From: an uncultured Oscillospiraceae bacterium
GTDB lineage: Bacteria; Bacillota; Clostridia; Oscillospirales; Acutalibacteraceae
Length of the DNA stretch: 64,000 bases
Assembly: GCA_949289045.1 (NCBI GenBank)
Contig: CASEMN010000011.1
Span: 1-64,000 of the forward strand
Direction of reading: 5' to 3'
In this document: piece after piece, positions 25,827 to 33,865 of the stretch
Layout of the letters: each line of letters opens with the position of its first letter
Numbering within the stretch: the stretch's first letter is position 1
Position numbers and translations under genes: made by a program
The notes under the pieces: generated by a model
What the model saw: only the letters and a program-made list of their open reading frames with translations
Databases searched by the model: none
Told to the model about the DNA's origin: nothing

Positions 25827-26225
25827 TTAATACTGCACCTCATAGGGCCAAGAGTTTATTCCGCCAAATTCATAAATATTTGTATAACCCATATCTACAA
25901 GCTGCTGTGCTACTTTTTTGCTTCTTCCCCCGCTTGAACAGTAAATAAGTATTGTCTGGTCTTTATCGGGGAGCTTTTGAGCGGCTGTCTCTTCATTAAC
26001 TTCCTGACTTGGGAAAAGTATAGCTCCTTTTATATATCCGCCTTCGAATTCCTCCTGAGTACGTACATCGAGAATTATTATATCGTCTCTTTCGTCGATC
26101 ATTTTTTTAGCTTCTTCATAGGAAATTTGAGTATAGCCATCGGAACTTTTACTCCATGGCATTGCACATGCAGTTAAAGAAAGAATAAGTATAATTGCCG
26201 CTAAAATTAAAGAAAGCTTTTTCAT
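25827..26225 (-). CDS. Rhodanese-domain lipoprotein
   Basis: A 132-residue protein with a lipoprotein signal (lipobox LTAC, Cys20) and one rhodanese domain (about 32-130). The active-site loop CSSGGRS places catalytic Cys96, and LDVRTQEEFEGGYIKGA is the classical CH2A-like block. It should face the extracytoplasmic side and handle sulfur or thiol chemistry. The donor and acceptor are unknown. It is the first leftward gene before repeat copy C. No partner gene is apparent. Confidence 0.88.
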   Translation of the reverse strand: MKKLSLILAAIILILSLTACAMPWSKSSDGYTQISYEEAKKMIDERDDIIILDVRTQEEFEGGYIKGAILFPSQEVNEETAAQKLPDKDQTILIYCSSGGRSKKVAQQLVDMGYTNIYEFGGINSWPYEVQY

Positions 26226-26653
26226 TAATTTTTACCTCCTGTATTTATCTTAAATTTGTTTTTTCAAATTAAAAATTGAAATTATAAGAAAAAAGAAAAT
26301 TTTTCTAATTAATTGATTATTATAAAAATTTTCTGCCAAGAAATTACCTTTTTTTCAGCTCAGCGGTGATATTTTATATTTCGTTGAAGCTATGCGTCAA
26401 TATTGGTATATTAAAAATATTATCTTAATATCTGAGTTTAAAGTAATAAATTGAAAAAAACAATATAAATTTTACTTTTTTAAAAAAAACCTTTAAAAAT
26501 ATAGAAAAATAGAAAGTAAAATAGTATAATAACTAAATATTTAGTATTAATGTAATATTGAATTTCATAAATGAATTTTCAGATTTATTTTACTTTTTAT
26601 ATTTTTATAAATACTTTTCAGTAATAAAGATGAAAAAATTAAAGGAGAAGAAA
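26226..26653. other. AT-rich divergent intergenic region
   Basis: This 428-bp gap lies between the divergent rhodanese and esterase genes and is strongly AT-rich. No RNA gene or convincing ORF is seen. It presumably holds both promoters, but I cannot assign boxes with confidence. Confidence 0.4.
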
Positions 26654-27433
26654 ATGATAAACATAAAGAATTTGAAATCAAAGGTATATAAAGAACCCTA
26701 TGACGTTGTAATTCTTGCAGGACAGTCAAATGCTGTGGGATACGGAAAAGGCGAAGTAAATTATGAGCCTGACGAAAGAATAAAAGAACTTTTTCGCAGT
26801 GAGAGATTTAACACAAAAAGAAATCCTACTTTTCCTTTGAGACAGTATGTTTTTAAAACAGCAGGTCTTAGACCTCACGGCATGAGTGGATTTTATTTGT
26901 TTTTCGGAAAGAGATATGAAAAAGAAATACTGCGTCCCGGAAGAAAGCTTCTGTTTGTTCGTGCGGCAGTAGGCGGAACAGGCTTTTCAGACAGCGGCTG
27001 GGGCAGAAAGGATTATCTTTATTTAAACGCTGTTGACATGGCAAAAAGAATAAAGCTTGGAAATCCCGATAACAAAATAGTGGCAATTTTATGGCATCAA
27101 GGTGAAACCGATGTTATTAACGGAGTTACAAAGGAATATTATAAAGAAAATTTTTCATCTCTTATAAGAGGAATACGTTTTGAATTAAATATGCCCTATC
27201 TTCCTTTTGTTGCGGGGGATATGGTTGAAGAATGGTATAAACAACAGGAAAATGCAGACAGCGTACGTGAGGCAATTAAAGAAGTTATAAATGAAACTGC
27301 TTATTGTGGCTTTGTGTCCTCCCAGGGACTTTGCGGAAACGGCGGAGATGATATTATACATTTTTCAGGAAAATCAAATGAGATTTTTGGAAATAGATAT
27401 TTTGAAGAATATAAAAAAATCAGAGAAAAATGA
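26654..27433 (+). CDS. Sialate O-acetylesterase-like SGNH esterase
   Basis: A 259-residue cytosolic protein of the sialate O-acetylesterase/CE6-like (SASA) family. The nucleophile block ILAGQSNAVGYG places Ser25, WHQGETD is the family hallmark, and DIIHFSG supplies the Asp/His pair. It removes acetyl groups from sugars such as acetylated sialic acid or xylan. The substrate is not resolvable. The ATG at 26654 with AAAGGAG 6 nt upstream is chosen over more distal in-frame ATGs. No signal peptide, so it acts on imported sugars. Confidence 0.82.
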   Translation: MINIKNLKSKVYKEPYDVVILAGQSNAVGYGKGEVNYEPDERIKELFRSERFNTKRNPTFPLRQYVFKTAGLRPHGMSGFYLFFGKRYEKEILRPGRKLLFVRAAVGGTGFSDSGWGRKDYLYLNAVDMAKRIKLGNPDNKIVAILWHQGETDVINGVTKEYYKENFSSLIRGIRFELNMPYLPFVAGDMVEEWYKQQENADSVREAIKEVINETAYCGFVSSQGLCGNGGDDIIHFSGKSNEIFGNRYFEEYKKIREK

Positions 27434-27547
27434 AAAAATAGCTAAAAATACTTGAAAAATTATTTTATGATATTAACATTTTGATATAATTATTATATAA
27501 TGACTTTTAAATAGTTATAATTCTATAAAATATCATTAGGTGATGTA

Positions 27548-28006
27548 ATGGGGAAAGAGATTAAAACTGTAGTTGAAAAGTACATAAAGAGCACGTCAGA
27601 GCTTATGAAAGAACTTGAGAAAAAGGAGATTTCTTTAGAGGAATATTTTAAGAATAATCCTTATACAATCGAAAATTCCGATTTAAAAGAGCATTGGCAT
27701 AATTTAATAGAAAAATCCGGACTAAGCAGTTTTGATATTATTAATCGTTCTGAATTTGCTTATGCCTACTATTACGAAGTTGTGGGAGGAAAAAAGATTC
27801 CTTCGAGAGATAAAATTATAAGGCTTATATTAGCCATGCATCTGTCCCTTGATGACTGCCAAAAAACTTTAAGGATTTGTGGTTTATCTGAGCTGTATCC
27901 GAGATTTAGAAGAGACAGTATCATAATATACGCCATAAACCATGAGCTTACAGTTTTTGAGTTAAATGAATTACTTAGTTTTCAAAAGGAAAATGAACTT
28001 AAATGA
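27548..28006 (+). CDS. XRE-like HTH protein paired with kinase
   Basis: A 152-residue protein. Residues about 50-105 resemble an XRE/Cro helix-turn-helix (LIEKSGLSSFDIINRSEFAYAYYYEVVGGKKIPSRDKIIRLILAMHL, split here for description), with helical N- and C-terminal flanks. The N-terminal helix is highly charged. A DNA-binding antitoxin or regulator role is inferred only from the fold. It overlaps the downstream Ser/Thr kinase by ATGA (28003-28006), so the two are co-translated. AGGTGATG lies just before the ATG. It could be a phosphorylation substrate of the kinase. Confidence 0.6.
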   Translation: MGKEIKTVVEKYIKSTSELMKELEKKEISLEEYFKNNPYTIENSDLKEHWHNLIEKSGLSSFDIINRSEFAYAYYYEVVGGKKIPSRDKIIRLILAMHLSLDDCQKTLRICGLSELYPRFRRDSIIIYAINHELTVFELNELLSFQKENELK

Positions 28007-28746
28007 AAAATACTTTATTGGAATATTTCGAAAATAATCTTTCTGAAAATTTTGAAAAGCTTGAAATAATAAGGGACTGTGATTCAAATAAAGTTGAGCT
28101 TTACAGGCATAAAAAAACCGATAAAAAGCTTATAAAAATAGAATCTAAAAACCGAAATGAAAGTGTTTTTAGAAAACTGATTGGATTAAAAAGTAAAAAT
28201 TTACCTGAAATTTATGATGTTTGTTCAGGTGAAAAAAATGTTACCGTGTTGGAAGAATATGTTGAAGGAATTACTTTAAGCCAAAAGGCCGAAAATTTTC
28301 CTCTAAGTAAACCCGATGTTATAAAATACACAATTGATATTTGTTCCGCTCTTTCTGTCCTCCATAGCCTTAATATTGTTCACCGTGACGTTAAACCGGA
28401 AAATATAATTATAAAAGACGACGGAACAGCCGTGCTTATTGATTTGGGTATTTCACGTTTTGTAACGGGGACAAAAAAGAAAGATACAAATAAACTGGGA
28501 ACAGTTAACTATGCTGCTCCCGAACAGTTCGGGGCTTCGGAATCTACTTTTGCCACCGATGTCTATGCAGTAGGTACATTGATTAATTTTCTGATTTTGG
28601 GAGTTTATCCCAGCGTTAAAACTCCGGGAGGGCTTTTAGGAGTGATAGTCAGAAAATGCACTTCCACTCAAATTTATAATAGGTACCAAAGCGTTAATAT
28701 ATTAAAGAAATATCTTGAATTTATTCTGAAATTCAAACTTTATTAA
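28003..28746 (+). CDS. Hanks-type Ser/Thr protein kinase
   Basis: A compact 247-residue soluble kinase: candidate ATP-anchoring Lys45 in KLIKIE, catalytic loop HRDVKPENI (Asp129, Asn134), metal-binding Asp147 in a DLG (not DFG) motif, and activation segment GTVNYAAPEQF. The glycine-rich loop is degenerate and the C-lobe is short. There is no TM segment or PASTA domain, unlike the housekeeping PrkC/PknB kinase. It is encoded with the HTH protein as a two-gene module ending in a terminator. It is probably an accessory signalling or defence-like module. Activity is likely but unproven. Confidence 0.85.
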   Translation: MKNTLLEYFENNLSENFEKLEIIRDCDSNKVELYRHKKTDKKLIKIESKNRNESVFRKLIGLKSKNLPEIYDVCSGEKNVTVLEEYVEGITLSQKAENFPLSKPDVIKYTIDICSALSVLHSLNIVHRDVKPENIIIKDDGTAVLIDLGISRFVTGTKKKDTNKLGTVNYAAPEQFGASESTFATDVYAVGTLINFLILGVYPSVKTPGGLLGVIVRKCTSTQIYNRYQSVNILKKYLEFILKFKLY

Positions 28747-28783
28747 AAAGAAAGTACATTTATAAAGGTACTTTCTTTTTTTA
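28745..28783 (+). terminator. Terminator of HTH-kinase module
   Basis: A 13-bp stem (28745-28757 with 28768-28780) directly after the kinase stop, with a T-rich trailing arm. Confidence 0.75.
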
Positions 28784-29179
28784 TTTATTTTATAAATGTA
28801 GAAAAATATATTTATTTTATTTTTAAAAGTTCTCTGTTAGCGTATTGACGCATAGAAAACCTGTGATATTATTAAATTAAAGGTTTTGAATTTAAATTCA
28901 ATTCTGTTTAATTTTGCAGCCATATAAAATGTTTTTATGACTCGCCTAAGTGCAAAGCTGCTTTAATGTCTGTTCAAGATGATTTAGAACATAATGCAGT
29001 TGTTTTTTTCCGGAAGAAAGTCACCAATTCTTTTCGGAGGGGTGTATTATGGGGGGACTTGTCGGACCGTTTTAGGAACACGATACAACTTCATCATTTA
29101 AAATTTTCTCTATTAGCTTCAAAAAAAATTGTTCCGAAATTGCTGCCTTTGTTGAAACATTGTGGGTCATAGAATAAAT
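28784..29179. other. Gene-poor intergenic region
   Basis: No convincing gene is present in this 396-bp stretch. A 68-codon reading at 28966-29172 lacks a ribosome site and family resemblance. A strong GGAGGGG site precedes an 8-codon frame at 29049-29075. The region may be decayed sequence. Confidence 0.4.
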
Positions 29180-29206
29180 CAGCCTGTACAGTAGCTGTAC
29201 AGGCTG
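29180..29206. terminator. Stem-loop after hexosaminidase gene
   Basis: A perfect 12-bp stem (29180-29191 with 29195-29206) and 3-nt loop, 25 bp past the GH20 stop. The T tract is better on the plus strand than on the minus strand. Confidence 0.6.
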
Positions 29207-29230
29207 AAAATTTTTATTTAAGAAATTAAT

Positions 29231-30799
29231 TTAAAAACCGTATTTTTCCGCCATTTTAAGCTCAAAATTCGGGTCTTTACGCCACATTTTCCATCCGTTT
29301 GCCACTCTGCTGAAAATCGGAGATACGGTTTTGCCGTGATAAATCTGAGGAGGGGCAAGCTTTGCGCCTATAGATGCAAAATAATCTCTCATATTTTCCA
29401 TACGTTTTTCAAAATCATCGTAATCTTTGAGATTTTCAGCTGTCCATGCAGCTTCTGCAATAGCGATAAGTCTTACATATGTATTAAGGTCGAATTTTTT
29501 CTCGTTGCGTACATATTCTGTCCACTGAGGAGCTTCCATACCTATAACATTTGTATCATCTGTTATACCGAGAACAGCCGCACTGAAGGAGTATGTCTTT
29601 TCAAGGGGTCTTATTGCAAAGGCATGATCCATATAAACGTAGTCTACAAGAGAAATTATCATCTTACCGCCGTTTTTAAGCCATTTAAGCTCAAGGTTTT
29701 CGCCGGGCTTTCTCTTAACCCACCACTGAGGAATAATATTTTTATCGAGTCCCTCTGAAGCGTCGAGAATTTCGTTCCAGCCGACGGTAGTTCTGCCTTT
29801 ACTCTTTAAATATTCACAAATAACATTATTGAAATATCCCTGAAGAGCATCTTCGTTTTTGAGTCCCAGTTCTTTTATTTTTGCCTGACATGCGGGACAT
29901 TTTTTCCAGCGTTTTTTCGGAACTTCGTCTCCGCCGATATGGAAATAAGGATACGGGAACAACTCGCAAAGTTCATCAATAACATCCTTTGCAAAGTTAT
30001 AGACATTTTCTTTTCCGCAGCAGCCTATATTATCCATAATTCCCCAGCGGTTTGAAACGTCTGTTTTTTCTCCCGTGCAGGAAAGCTCAGGATAACAGGC
30101 TATTGCCGCAACAAGGTGACCGGGCATATCAATTTCGGGAATTACGTTTATATTTCTCTCTTTTGCGTAAGCTACAATTTCTTTAATTTGTTCCTGTGTA
30201 TAAAAAAGACCTCTGCCGTATTCTGTGTAATCTCTTTCTTCTTTTTTGCGTGCATAACCTTTAAGAGAAACAGGTGTGCTGTCTCTTATGCATCCTTTCT
30301 CTGTAAGAAGAGGATACTTTTTGATCTCTACTCTCCAGCCCTGGTCATCTGTGAGATGCCAGTGGAATATGTTCATTTTAAGCATTGTCATAACGTCGAG
30401 AATCTGTTTTACTTTTTCTACAGTCCAAAAATGACGTGCACTGTCAAGCATAAAGCCTCTGTGGCTGTATTTTGGAGCATCCTCAACGGATACAGCGTCA
30501 AAGCTGTTATTTTTTCCTGCAAGCTGACAAAGGGTTATAAAGCCATAAAATGCTCCCCTTTCCTCCGAAGCTTTTACGGTTATGTTTTCGTCGCTGCAAG
30601 TGATGGAATATCCTTCTTCTGCAATCGAATCGTCTTTTACAAAATTGATAACGTTTTCAGGAGCTTCCGGTTTAGCTGAAAGAATTTTAAGGGCATATTC
30701 CGCAGTAAGAGGAAAATCGCCGTTTACTTTTGTTCCGGAAGAAAAAAATACGGTTCCGCCTGTTAAAGAAGCTTTTAATGGTTTTGGAATAATATTCAT
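29231..30799 (-). CDS. GH20 beta-N-acetylhexosaminidase
   Basis: A 522-residue enzyme with an N-terminal GH20b-like domain (about 1-108) and a catalytic GH20 TIM barrel (about 110-450). RGFMLDSARHFWTVE opens the barrel, HWHLTDDQGWR is the substrate-site block, and Asp291-Glu292 in HIGGDEVP are the catalytic pair that hydrolyses terminal GlcNAc/GalNAc via substrate-assisted catalysis. There is no signal peptide, so it should act on imported oligosaccharides. A 24-bp perfect palindrome lies about 190 bp upstream and may be its operator. Confidence 0.93.
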   Translation of the reverse strand: MNIIPKPLKASLTGGTVFFSSGTKVNGDFPLTAEYALKILSAKPEAPENVINFVKDDSIAEEGYSITCSDENITVKASEERGAFYGFITLCQLAGKNNSFDAVSVEDAPKYSHRGFMLDSARHFWTVEKVKQILDVMTMLKMNIFHWHLTDDQGWRVEIKKYPLLTEKGCIRDSTPVSLKGYARKKEERDYTEYGRGLFYTQEQIKEIVAYAKERNINVIPEIDMPGHLVAAIACYPELSCTGEKTDVSNRWGIMDNIGCCGKENVYNFAKDVIDELCELFPYPYFHIGGDEVPKKRWKKCPACQAKIKELGLKNEDALQGYFNNVICEYLKSKGRTTVGWNEILDASEGLDKNIIPQWWVKRKPGENLELKWLKNGGKMIISLVDYVYMDHAFAIRPLEKTYSFSAAVLGITDDTNVIGMEAPQWTEYVRNEKKFDLNTYVRLIAIAEAAWTAENLKDYDDFEKRMENMRDYFASIGAKLAPPQIYHGKTVSPIFSRVANGWKMWRKDPNFELKMAEKYGF

Positions 30800-31239
30800 A
30801 TTATTTCACCTCATAGAGTGTTTGTTATAAAGCATTATAAACAAAAAATTCCAACACTGCAAGTGAATTAATAAAATCTGTTTAAAAAATATTATTTTCT
30901 GCTGTAAAAAGCTTTCAAGGGCTTTGGTTTAAATCAAAAAGTAAATATTGAAACGCAAAAAACATATATATTATACTTTTTATAGCGCTGATATTTTAAA
31001 ATATCAGCGAGGAAATTAAAATTCTGAATTCACAAAATACTTTGATTGAGTAAAAATATTAAAATAATCTTTGACATTTTGTATAATAATAAGTTCAAAA
31101 ATTTTATTTGCCTAAAATAGAATTTAATAGCATGGTATATTATACTTATAAGAAGATTAGAGACATTAAAGTTTTATTAATGTTTGGTTTACGCAGATAA
31201 ATACGTTTTCCGAAAACATTAAAAGAGGGGAAGAGAGAA
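30800..31239. other. Divergent AT-rich region with operator-like palindrome
   Basis: A 440-bp gap between the divergent GH20 and TM2 genes. Apart from the palindrome at 30986-31009 and a minus-strand TATAAT (30970-30975), I see no gene or structured RNA. Confidence 0.4.
30986..31009. promoter_or_regulatory. 24-bp perfect palindrome, putative operator
   Basis: Each 12-bp half is CGCTGATATTTT and its complement. The element sits immediately upstream of a minus-strand TATAAT at 30970-30975, overlapping the expected -35 region of a promoter for the GH20 gene. Binding protein unknown. Confidence 0.55.
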
Positions 31240-31635
31240 ATGTCAAAAATATGTCCGATGTGCGGAGCTTTAATGAAAACAAATGTCTGTGAATATTGAA
31301 GATATGAAATGGAAGTTCCTGAAGAGAAAGTTCAAAAAGAGCCTGAATATTATGAAAAGCAAATAATTGTTCAGCCTAAAATCATTTTAAATGATTCTGT
31401 ATCTGAGAATTACCGGCAGACAGTTGAAACAGTAAGCTCAAAAAGTAAAATTTTGGCATTGATACTTTGTTTCCTTTTCGGATATTTTGGTTTACATCAG
31501 TTCTATGTCGGAAAAACAGGATGGGGTATTGTCTATTTCTTCACTTTAGGCTTATTTGGTGTTGGATGGTTTATTGATATATTACTGATCGCATTCGGTA
31601 TATTTAGAGACAAAAACGGTTTGCCTTTGAAATAA
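31240..31635 (+). CDS. TM2-domain zinc-ribbon membrane protein with in-frame TGA
   Basis: The reading frame starts at 31240 with a GAGGGG ribosome site and encodes a zinc-ribbon start (Cys5, Cys8, Cys17). TGA (31297-31299) then stands exactly where the fourth ribbon cysteine is expected (CEY-TGA). The frame continues without shift through a linker into a TM2 domain (FGYFGLHQFYVGKTGWGIVYFFTLGLFGVGWFIDILLI) and ends at 31635. Restart at ATG 31309 would give a 108-residue TM2 protein, but no ribosome site precedes it. Options are a nonsense mutation from TGT/TGC, a sequencing error, readthrough or selenocysteine. TM2 proteins have no settled function. Confidence 0.75.
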
Positions 31636-31678
31636 TTTGATTTTAAACTTAAATGTTTGTTTTTCTAATTAAAAAACA

Positions 31679-31710
31679 GTAAAAAAATCCCCTGCTGAAA
31701 CCAGCAGGGG
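31679..31710 (-). terminator. Terminator of rpsF-ssb-rpsR
   Basis: A 9-bp GC-rich stem (31689-31697 with 31702-31710) and 4-nt loop, followed on the minus strand by ATTTTTTTACTG, 27 bp below the rpsR stop. Confidence 0.85.
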
Positions 31711-31736
31711 AAAATTAATTTCATATGAAATTAAAA

Positions 31737-31988
31737 TCAGTCGCTTGTGTAGGGGAGAAGAGCAACTATACGAGCACGCTTAATAGCTGTTGTAAGCTCT
31801 CTCTGATGACGAGCGCAGGTTCCTGTTACACGACGGGGCAAAATCTTTGCTCTGTCAGATGTGAACTTGCGAAGCTTCTGAACATCCTTGTAGTCGATAG
31901 CCTCAACCTTATCAACACAGAAAGCGCAAACCTTCTTGCGGCCTTTTCTGTTAGGTCTTCCGCCACGGTCATTCTTATCGTATGCCAT
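31737..31988 (-). CDS. rpsR: 30S ribosomal protein S18
   Basis: 83 residues with the conserved S18 core [43 protein letters not shown] (positions about 34-76). The N-terminal KVCAFC and the downstream Cys/His suggest a zinc-binding C+ form. S18 pairs with S6 on the 16S platform. It is the last gene of the rpsF-ssb-rpsR operon. AAGGAGG precedes the ATG. Confidence 0.97.
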   Translation of the reverse strand: MAYDKNDRGGRPNRKGRKKVCAFCVDKVEAIDYKDVQKLRKFTSDRAKILPRRVTGTCARHQRELTTAIKRARIVALLPYTSD

Positions 31989-32012
31989 GAAACATTTCCT
32001 CCTTATTTAATC

Positions 32013-32462
32013 TTAGAACGGAAGTAATTCTTCGTCCGAACTTAAATCGTCGAAATCGTCTGCGCTGCCCGTTGAAAAAGACGGAGCCGGCGCTGCGGGT
32101 GCAGCCTGTCTTGCAGGAGCTCCTCCGGTGGTTCCGCTTTCGCTCTTTGAACCGCAGAAGCTTACGTTATCCGCAACAATTTCGAATGCTGTTCTCTTGT
32201 TTCCGTTTCTGTCCTCATAGTTGCGGGTCTGGATTGAACCCTGCACCGCAATCATGGAACCTTTGCGGAAATAGCGGGAAACAAATTCAGCAGTGTTTCT
32301 CCAGGCGACGACGTTTATAAAGTCTGTCTGCCTTTCCTCACCTGCTCTTTGGTAGCTTCTGTCAACTGCAACGGAAAAGCTTGTTACGGAAATTCCGTTA
32401 GGGGTTGTACGAAGCTCCGGGTCGGCTGTAAGCCTGCCCATGATAACTGCACAGTTAAGCAT
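32013..32462 (-). CDS. ssb: Single-stranded DNA-binding protein
   Basis: 149 residues: an N-terminal OB fold (NCAVIMGRLTADPELRTTPNG..., about 1-108), a low-complexity Gly/Ala/Pro linker, and the acidic protein-interaction tip ending DEELLPF. It binds ssDNA during replication and repair. It sits between rpsF and rpsR as in most Firmicutes. GAGGAGG precedes the start. Confidence 0.97.
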   Translation of the reverse strand: MLNCAVIMGRLTADPELRTTPNGISVTSFSVAVDRSYQRAGEERQTDFINVVAWRNTAEFVSRYFRKGSMIAVQGSIQTRNYEDRNGNKRTAFEIVADNVSFCGSKSESGTTGGAPARQAAPAAPAPSFSTGSADDFDDLSSDEELLPF

Positions 32463-32475
32463 TTTCAGGGCCTCC

Positions 32476-32766
32476 TCAGTTCTTCTTTACGATGAGTGAA
32501 CGAAGCACGCCATCAGTAATCTTGAGAACACGGTCAAGCTCTGCGGGGAACTCGGGAGCACATGTGTGGTTAACAACAACATAGTATCCCTCGGGCTCGT
32601 CGTCGATAAGGTAAGCGAGTCTGCGCTTGCCCCACTCGTCAACGCTCTCGACAGTTCCGTTAGCCTCCATGAGAGCCTTGAACTTTGCTACAAGCTCCTG
32701 TGCCTTCTCCTCGCCGTTCTTGACGGAGAAAACAAGCATTGTTTCATAGCTGTTCTGGTTTGCCAT
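32476..32766 (-). CDS. rpsF: 30S ribosomal protein S6
   Basis: 96 residues with the S6 ferredoxin-like fold (YETMLVFS..., DEWGKRRLAYLIDDEPEGYYVVV, DGVLRSLIVKK). First gene of the operon with ssb (13-bp gap) and rpsR. AAGGAGG precedes the ATG. A promoter and a structured leader lie upstream. Confidence 0.97.
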   Translation of the reverse strand: MANQNSYETMLVFSVKNGEEKAQELVAKFKALMEANGTVESVDEWGKRRLAYLIDDEPEGYYVVVNHTCAPEFPAELDRVLKITDGVLRSLIVKKN

Positions 32767-32793
32767 CTAAAAGCACCTCCTTCTGGTCTTTGG

Positions 32794-32840
32794 CCCCGGA
32801 CCTTTTCCGGAGCAAGGATTGCCGGTAAACATAAACCGGC
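32794..32840 (-). promoter_or_regulatory. Structured rpsF leader (possible S6:S18 site)
   Basis: The leader between the promoter and rpsF can form a GCCGGT/ACCGGC hairpin (32821-32826 with 32835-32840) and a second CCGG-stem hairpin around 32796-32810. Many bacteria autoregulate rpsF through an S6:S18-binding leader hairpin. Whether this is that motif needs a covariance-model search. Confidence 0.35.
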
Positions 32841-32848
32841 AGGATGGT

Positions 32849-32877
32849 ATTATATCAGTTTTATCCTTATAAGTCAA
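32849..32877 (-). promoter_or_regulatory. Sigma-A promoter of rpsF operon
   Basis: On the minus strand TTGACT (32872-32877) and a perfect TATAAT (32849-32854) are separated by 17 bp. Confidence 0.8.
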
Positions 32878-32929
32878 GGGTTTCGAGGGATTTAAGCGTA
32901 TTTTAAAGGACAAGTTTATTTATCTGTTG

Positions 32930-32972
32930 ACAATCCTATAAAAATGTGATATTTTTACTTCACTACTTAGTA
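32930..32972 (+). promoter_or_regulatory. Putative padR promoter/operator
   Basis: TTGACA followed 17 bp later by TATTTT precedes the padR-type gene. The short palindrome TACTTAGTA (32964-32972) lies just downstream and could be a PadR autoregulatory half-site pair. Confidence 0.45.
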
Positions 32973-33002
32973 ATACAAAATAGCAAAGCAAGGGAGATTA
33001 AA

Positions 33003-33368
33003 GTGGAAAATAAATACGAGCAGCAATTTAAAAAAGGTTCCCTTGAAATGATACTGCTGAGCCTTATAAGCGAAAAGGAAACCTACGGATATGAGATAAT
33101 AACAAATCTCAACGAAAAAGGCGGAAGAATTTTCGGATACACCAGAGAAGGAACGGTATATCCTGTTTTATACAGACTCGAAAAGAACGGACTTATAAAG
33201 AGTAGAACTGCTCCCTCCTCTGCCAATGGCGGAACAAAGAAATATTATTCCGCAACGGACGAGGGAAAAGCGGCGCTCAGCGCCATGAAAAGTTTCTGGC
33301 AGGATTATGTTGAGTGTGTAAATTCCTTTATGACTCTTTCTGAGGAGGAAAAGAACAATGATAAATAA
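33003..33368 (+). CDS. PadR-family transcriptional regulator
   Basis: A 121-residue regulator with the PadR winged helix: FKKGSLEMILLSLISEKETYGYEI, then REGTVYPVLYRLEKNGLI and KKYYSATDEGK. It normally represses its own operon and membrane-stress or efflux genes. The GTG at 33003 is chosen for the AGGGAG site 6 nt upstream. The 3' end overlaps the HAAS-domain gene by 11 bp, so the two act as a pair. Confidence 0.9.
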   Translation: MENKYEQQFKKGSLEMILLSLISEKETYGYEIITNLNEKGGRIFGYTREGTVYPVLYRLEKNGLIKSRTAPSSANGGTKKYYSATDEGKAALSAMKSFWQDYVECVNSFMTLSEEEKNNDK

Positions 33369-33831
33369 AGAGAAATACATAAAAGCAGTTAAAAGAAAGC
33401 TCAGTGTGCCCGATGATTTGAAAAGCTCTGTTTTGGAGGAGCTGAGGGAAGCTTTTGATTCGGCAAAAGAGCACGGTGAAAGCGAAAGCGATTTAATAAA
33501 ACGTCTCGGAACACCAAAGGAGTTTGTAAAGGATGTTATAAAAAGCGCAGATTTAACCTCTGAGCAGAAAAAGTGCATTAAAAAGAGAAAGAATATTATA
33601 AGAGTGATAATAGCTTTTATAATTGCGGCAGCGGCCTTTACGGGATATTACATATACAAGCATATGTCCATGAGTAACGTTATCGGATACGCTGACAGCT
33701 CCACAAACATTCAGGTAATGGGAGGCTTCGGCAATATTTTACTGATATTGTTTTATGCCGGGGTTTTTGCCGTTATTGCAGGTCTTTTGATATATTCTGT
33801 ATATCTTAAAAGAAAATTTAACAGCCAGTAA
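33358..33831 (+). CDS. HAAS/DUF1700-like membrane protein
   Basis: A 157-residue protein with an N-terminal charged helical HAAS-type domain (about 1-72: RKLSVPDDLKSSVLEELREAFD...LGTPKEFVKDVI) and two TM segments (about 81-98 and 120-145). Such proteins are regularly encoded directly after PadR regulators and are thought to work with them, but their molecular role is unknown. It starts inside the padR coding end, so translation is coupled. Confidence 0.7.
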   Translation: MINKEKYIKAVKRKLSVPDDLKSSVLEELREAFDSAKEHGESESDLIKRLGTPKEFVKDVIKSADLTSEQKKCIKKRKNIIRVIIAFIIAAAAFTGYYIYKHMSMSNVIGYADSSTNIQVMGGFGNILLILFYAGVFAVIAGLLIYSVYLKRKFNSQ

Positions 33832-33865
33832 AATCTGAGATTGATAATTAAACGGAGCGTTTATT

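Noticed and set aside
28966..29172. 68-codon plus-strand frame
   Set aside because: No ribosome site, no family resemblance, atypical composition.
31240..31635. Genome-wide TGA reassignment
   Set aside because: Several intact genes here end in TGA (deacetylase, SGNH esterase, HTH protein), so the single in-frame TGA is local.
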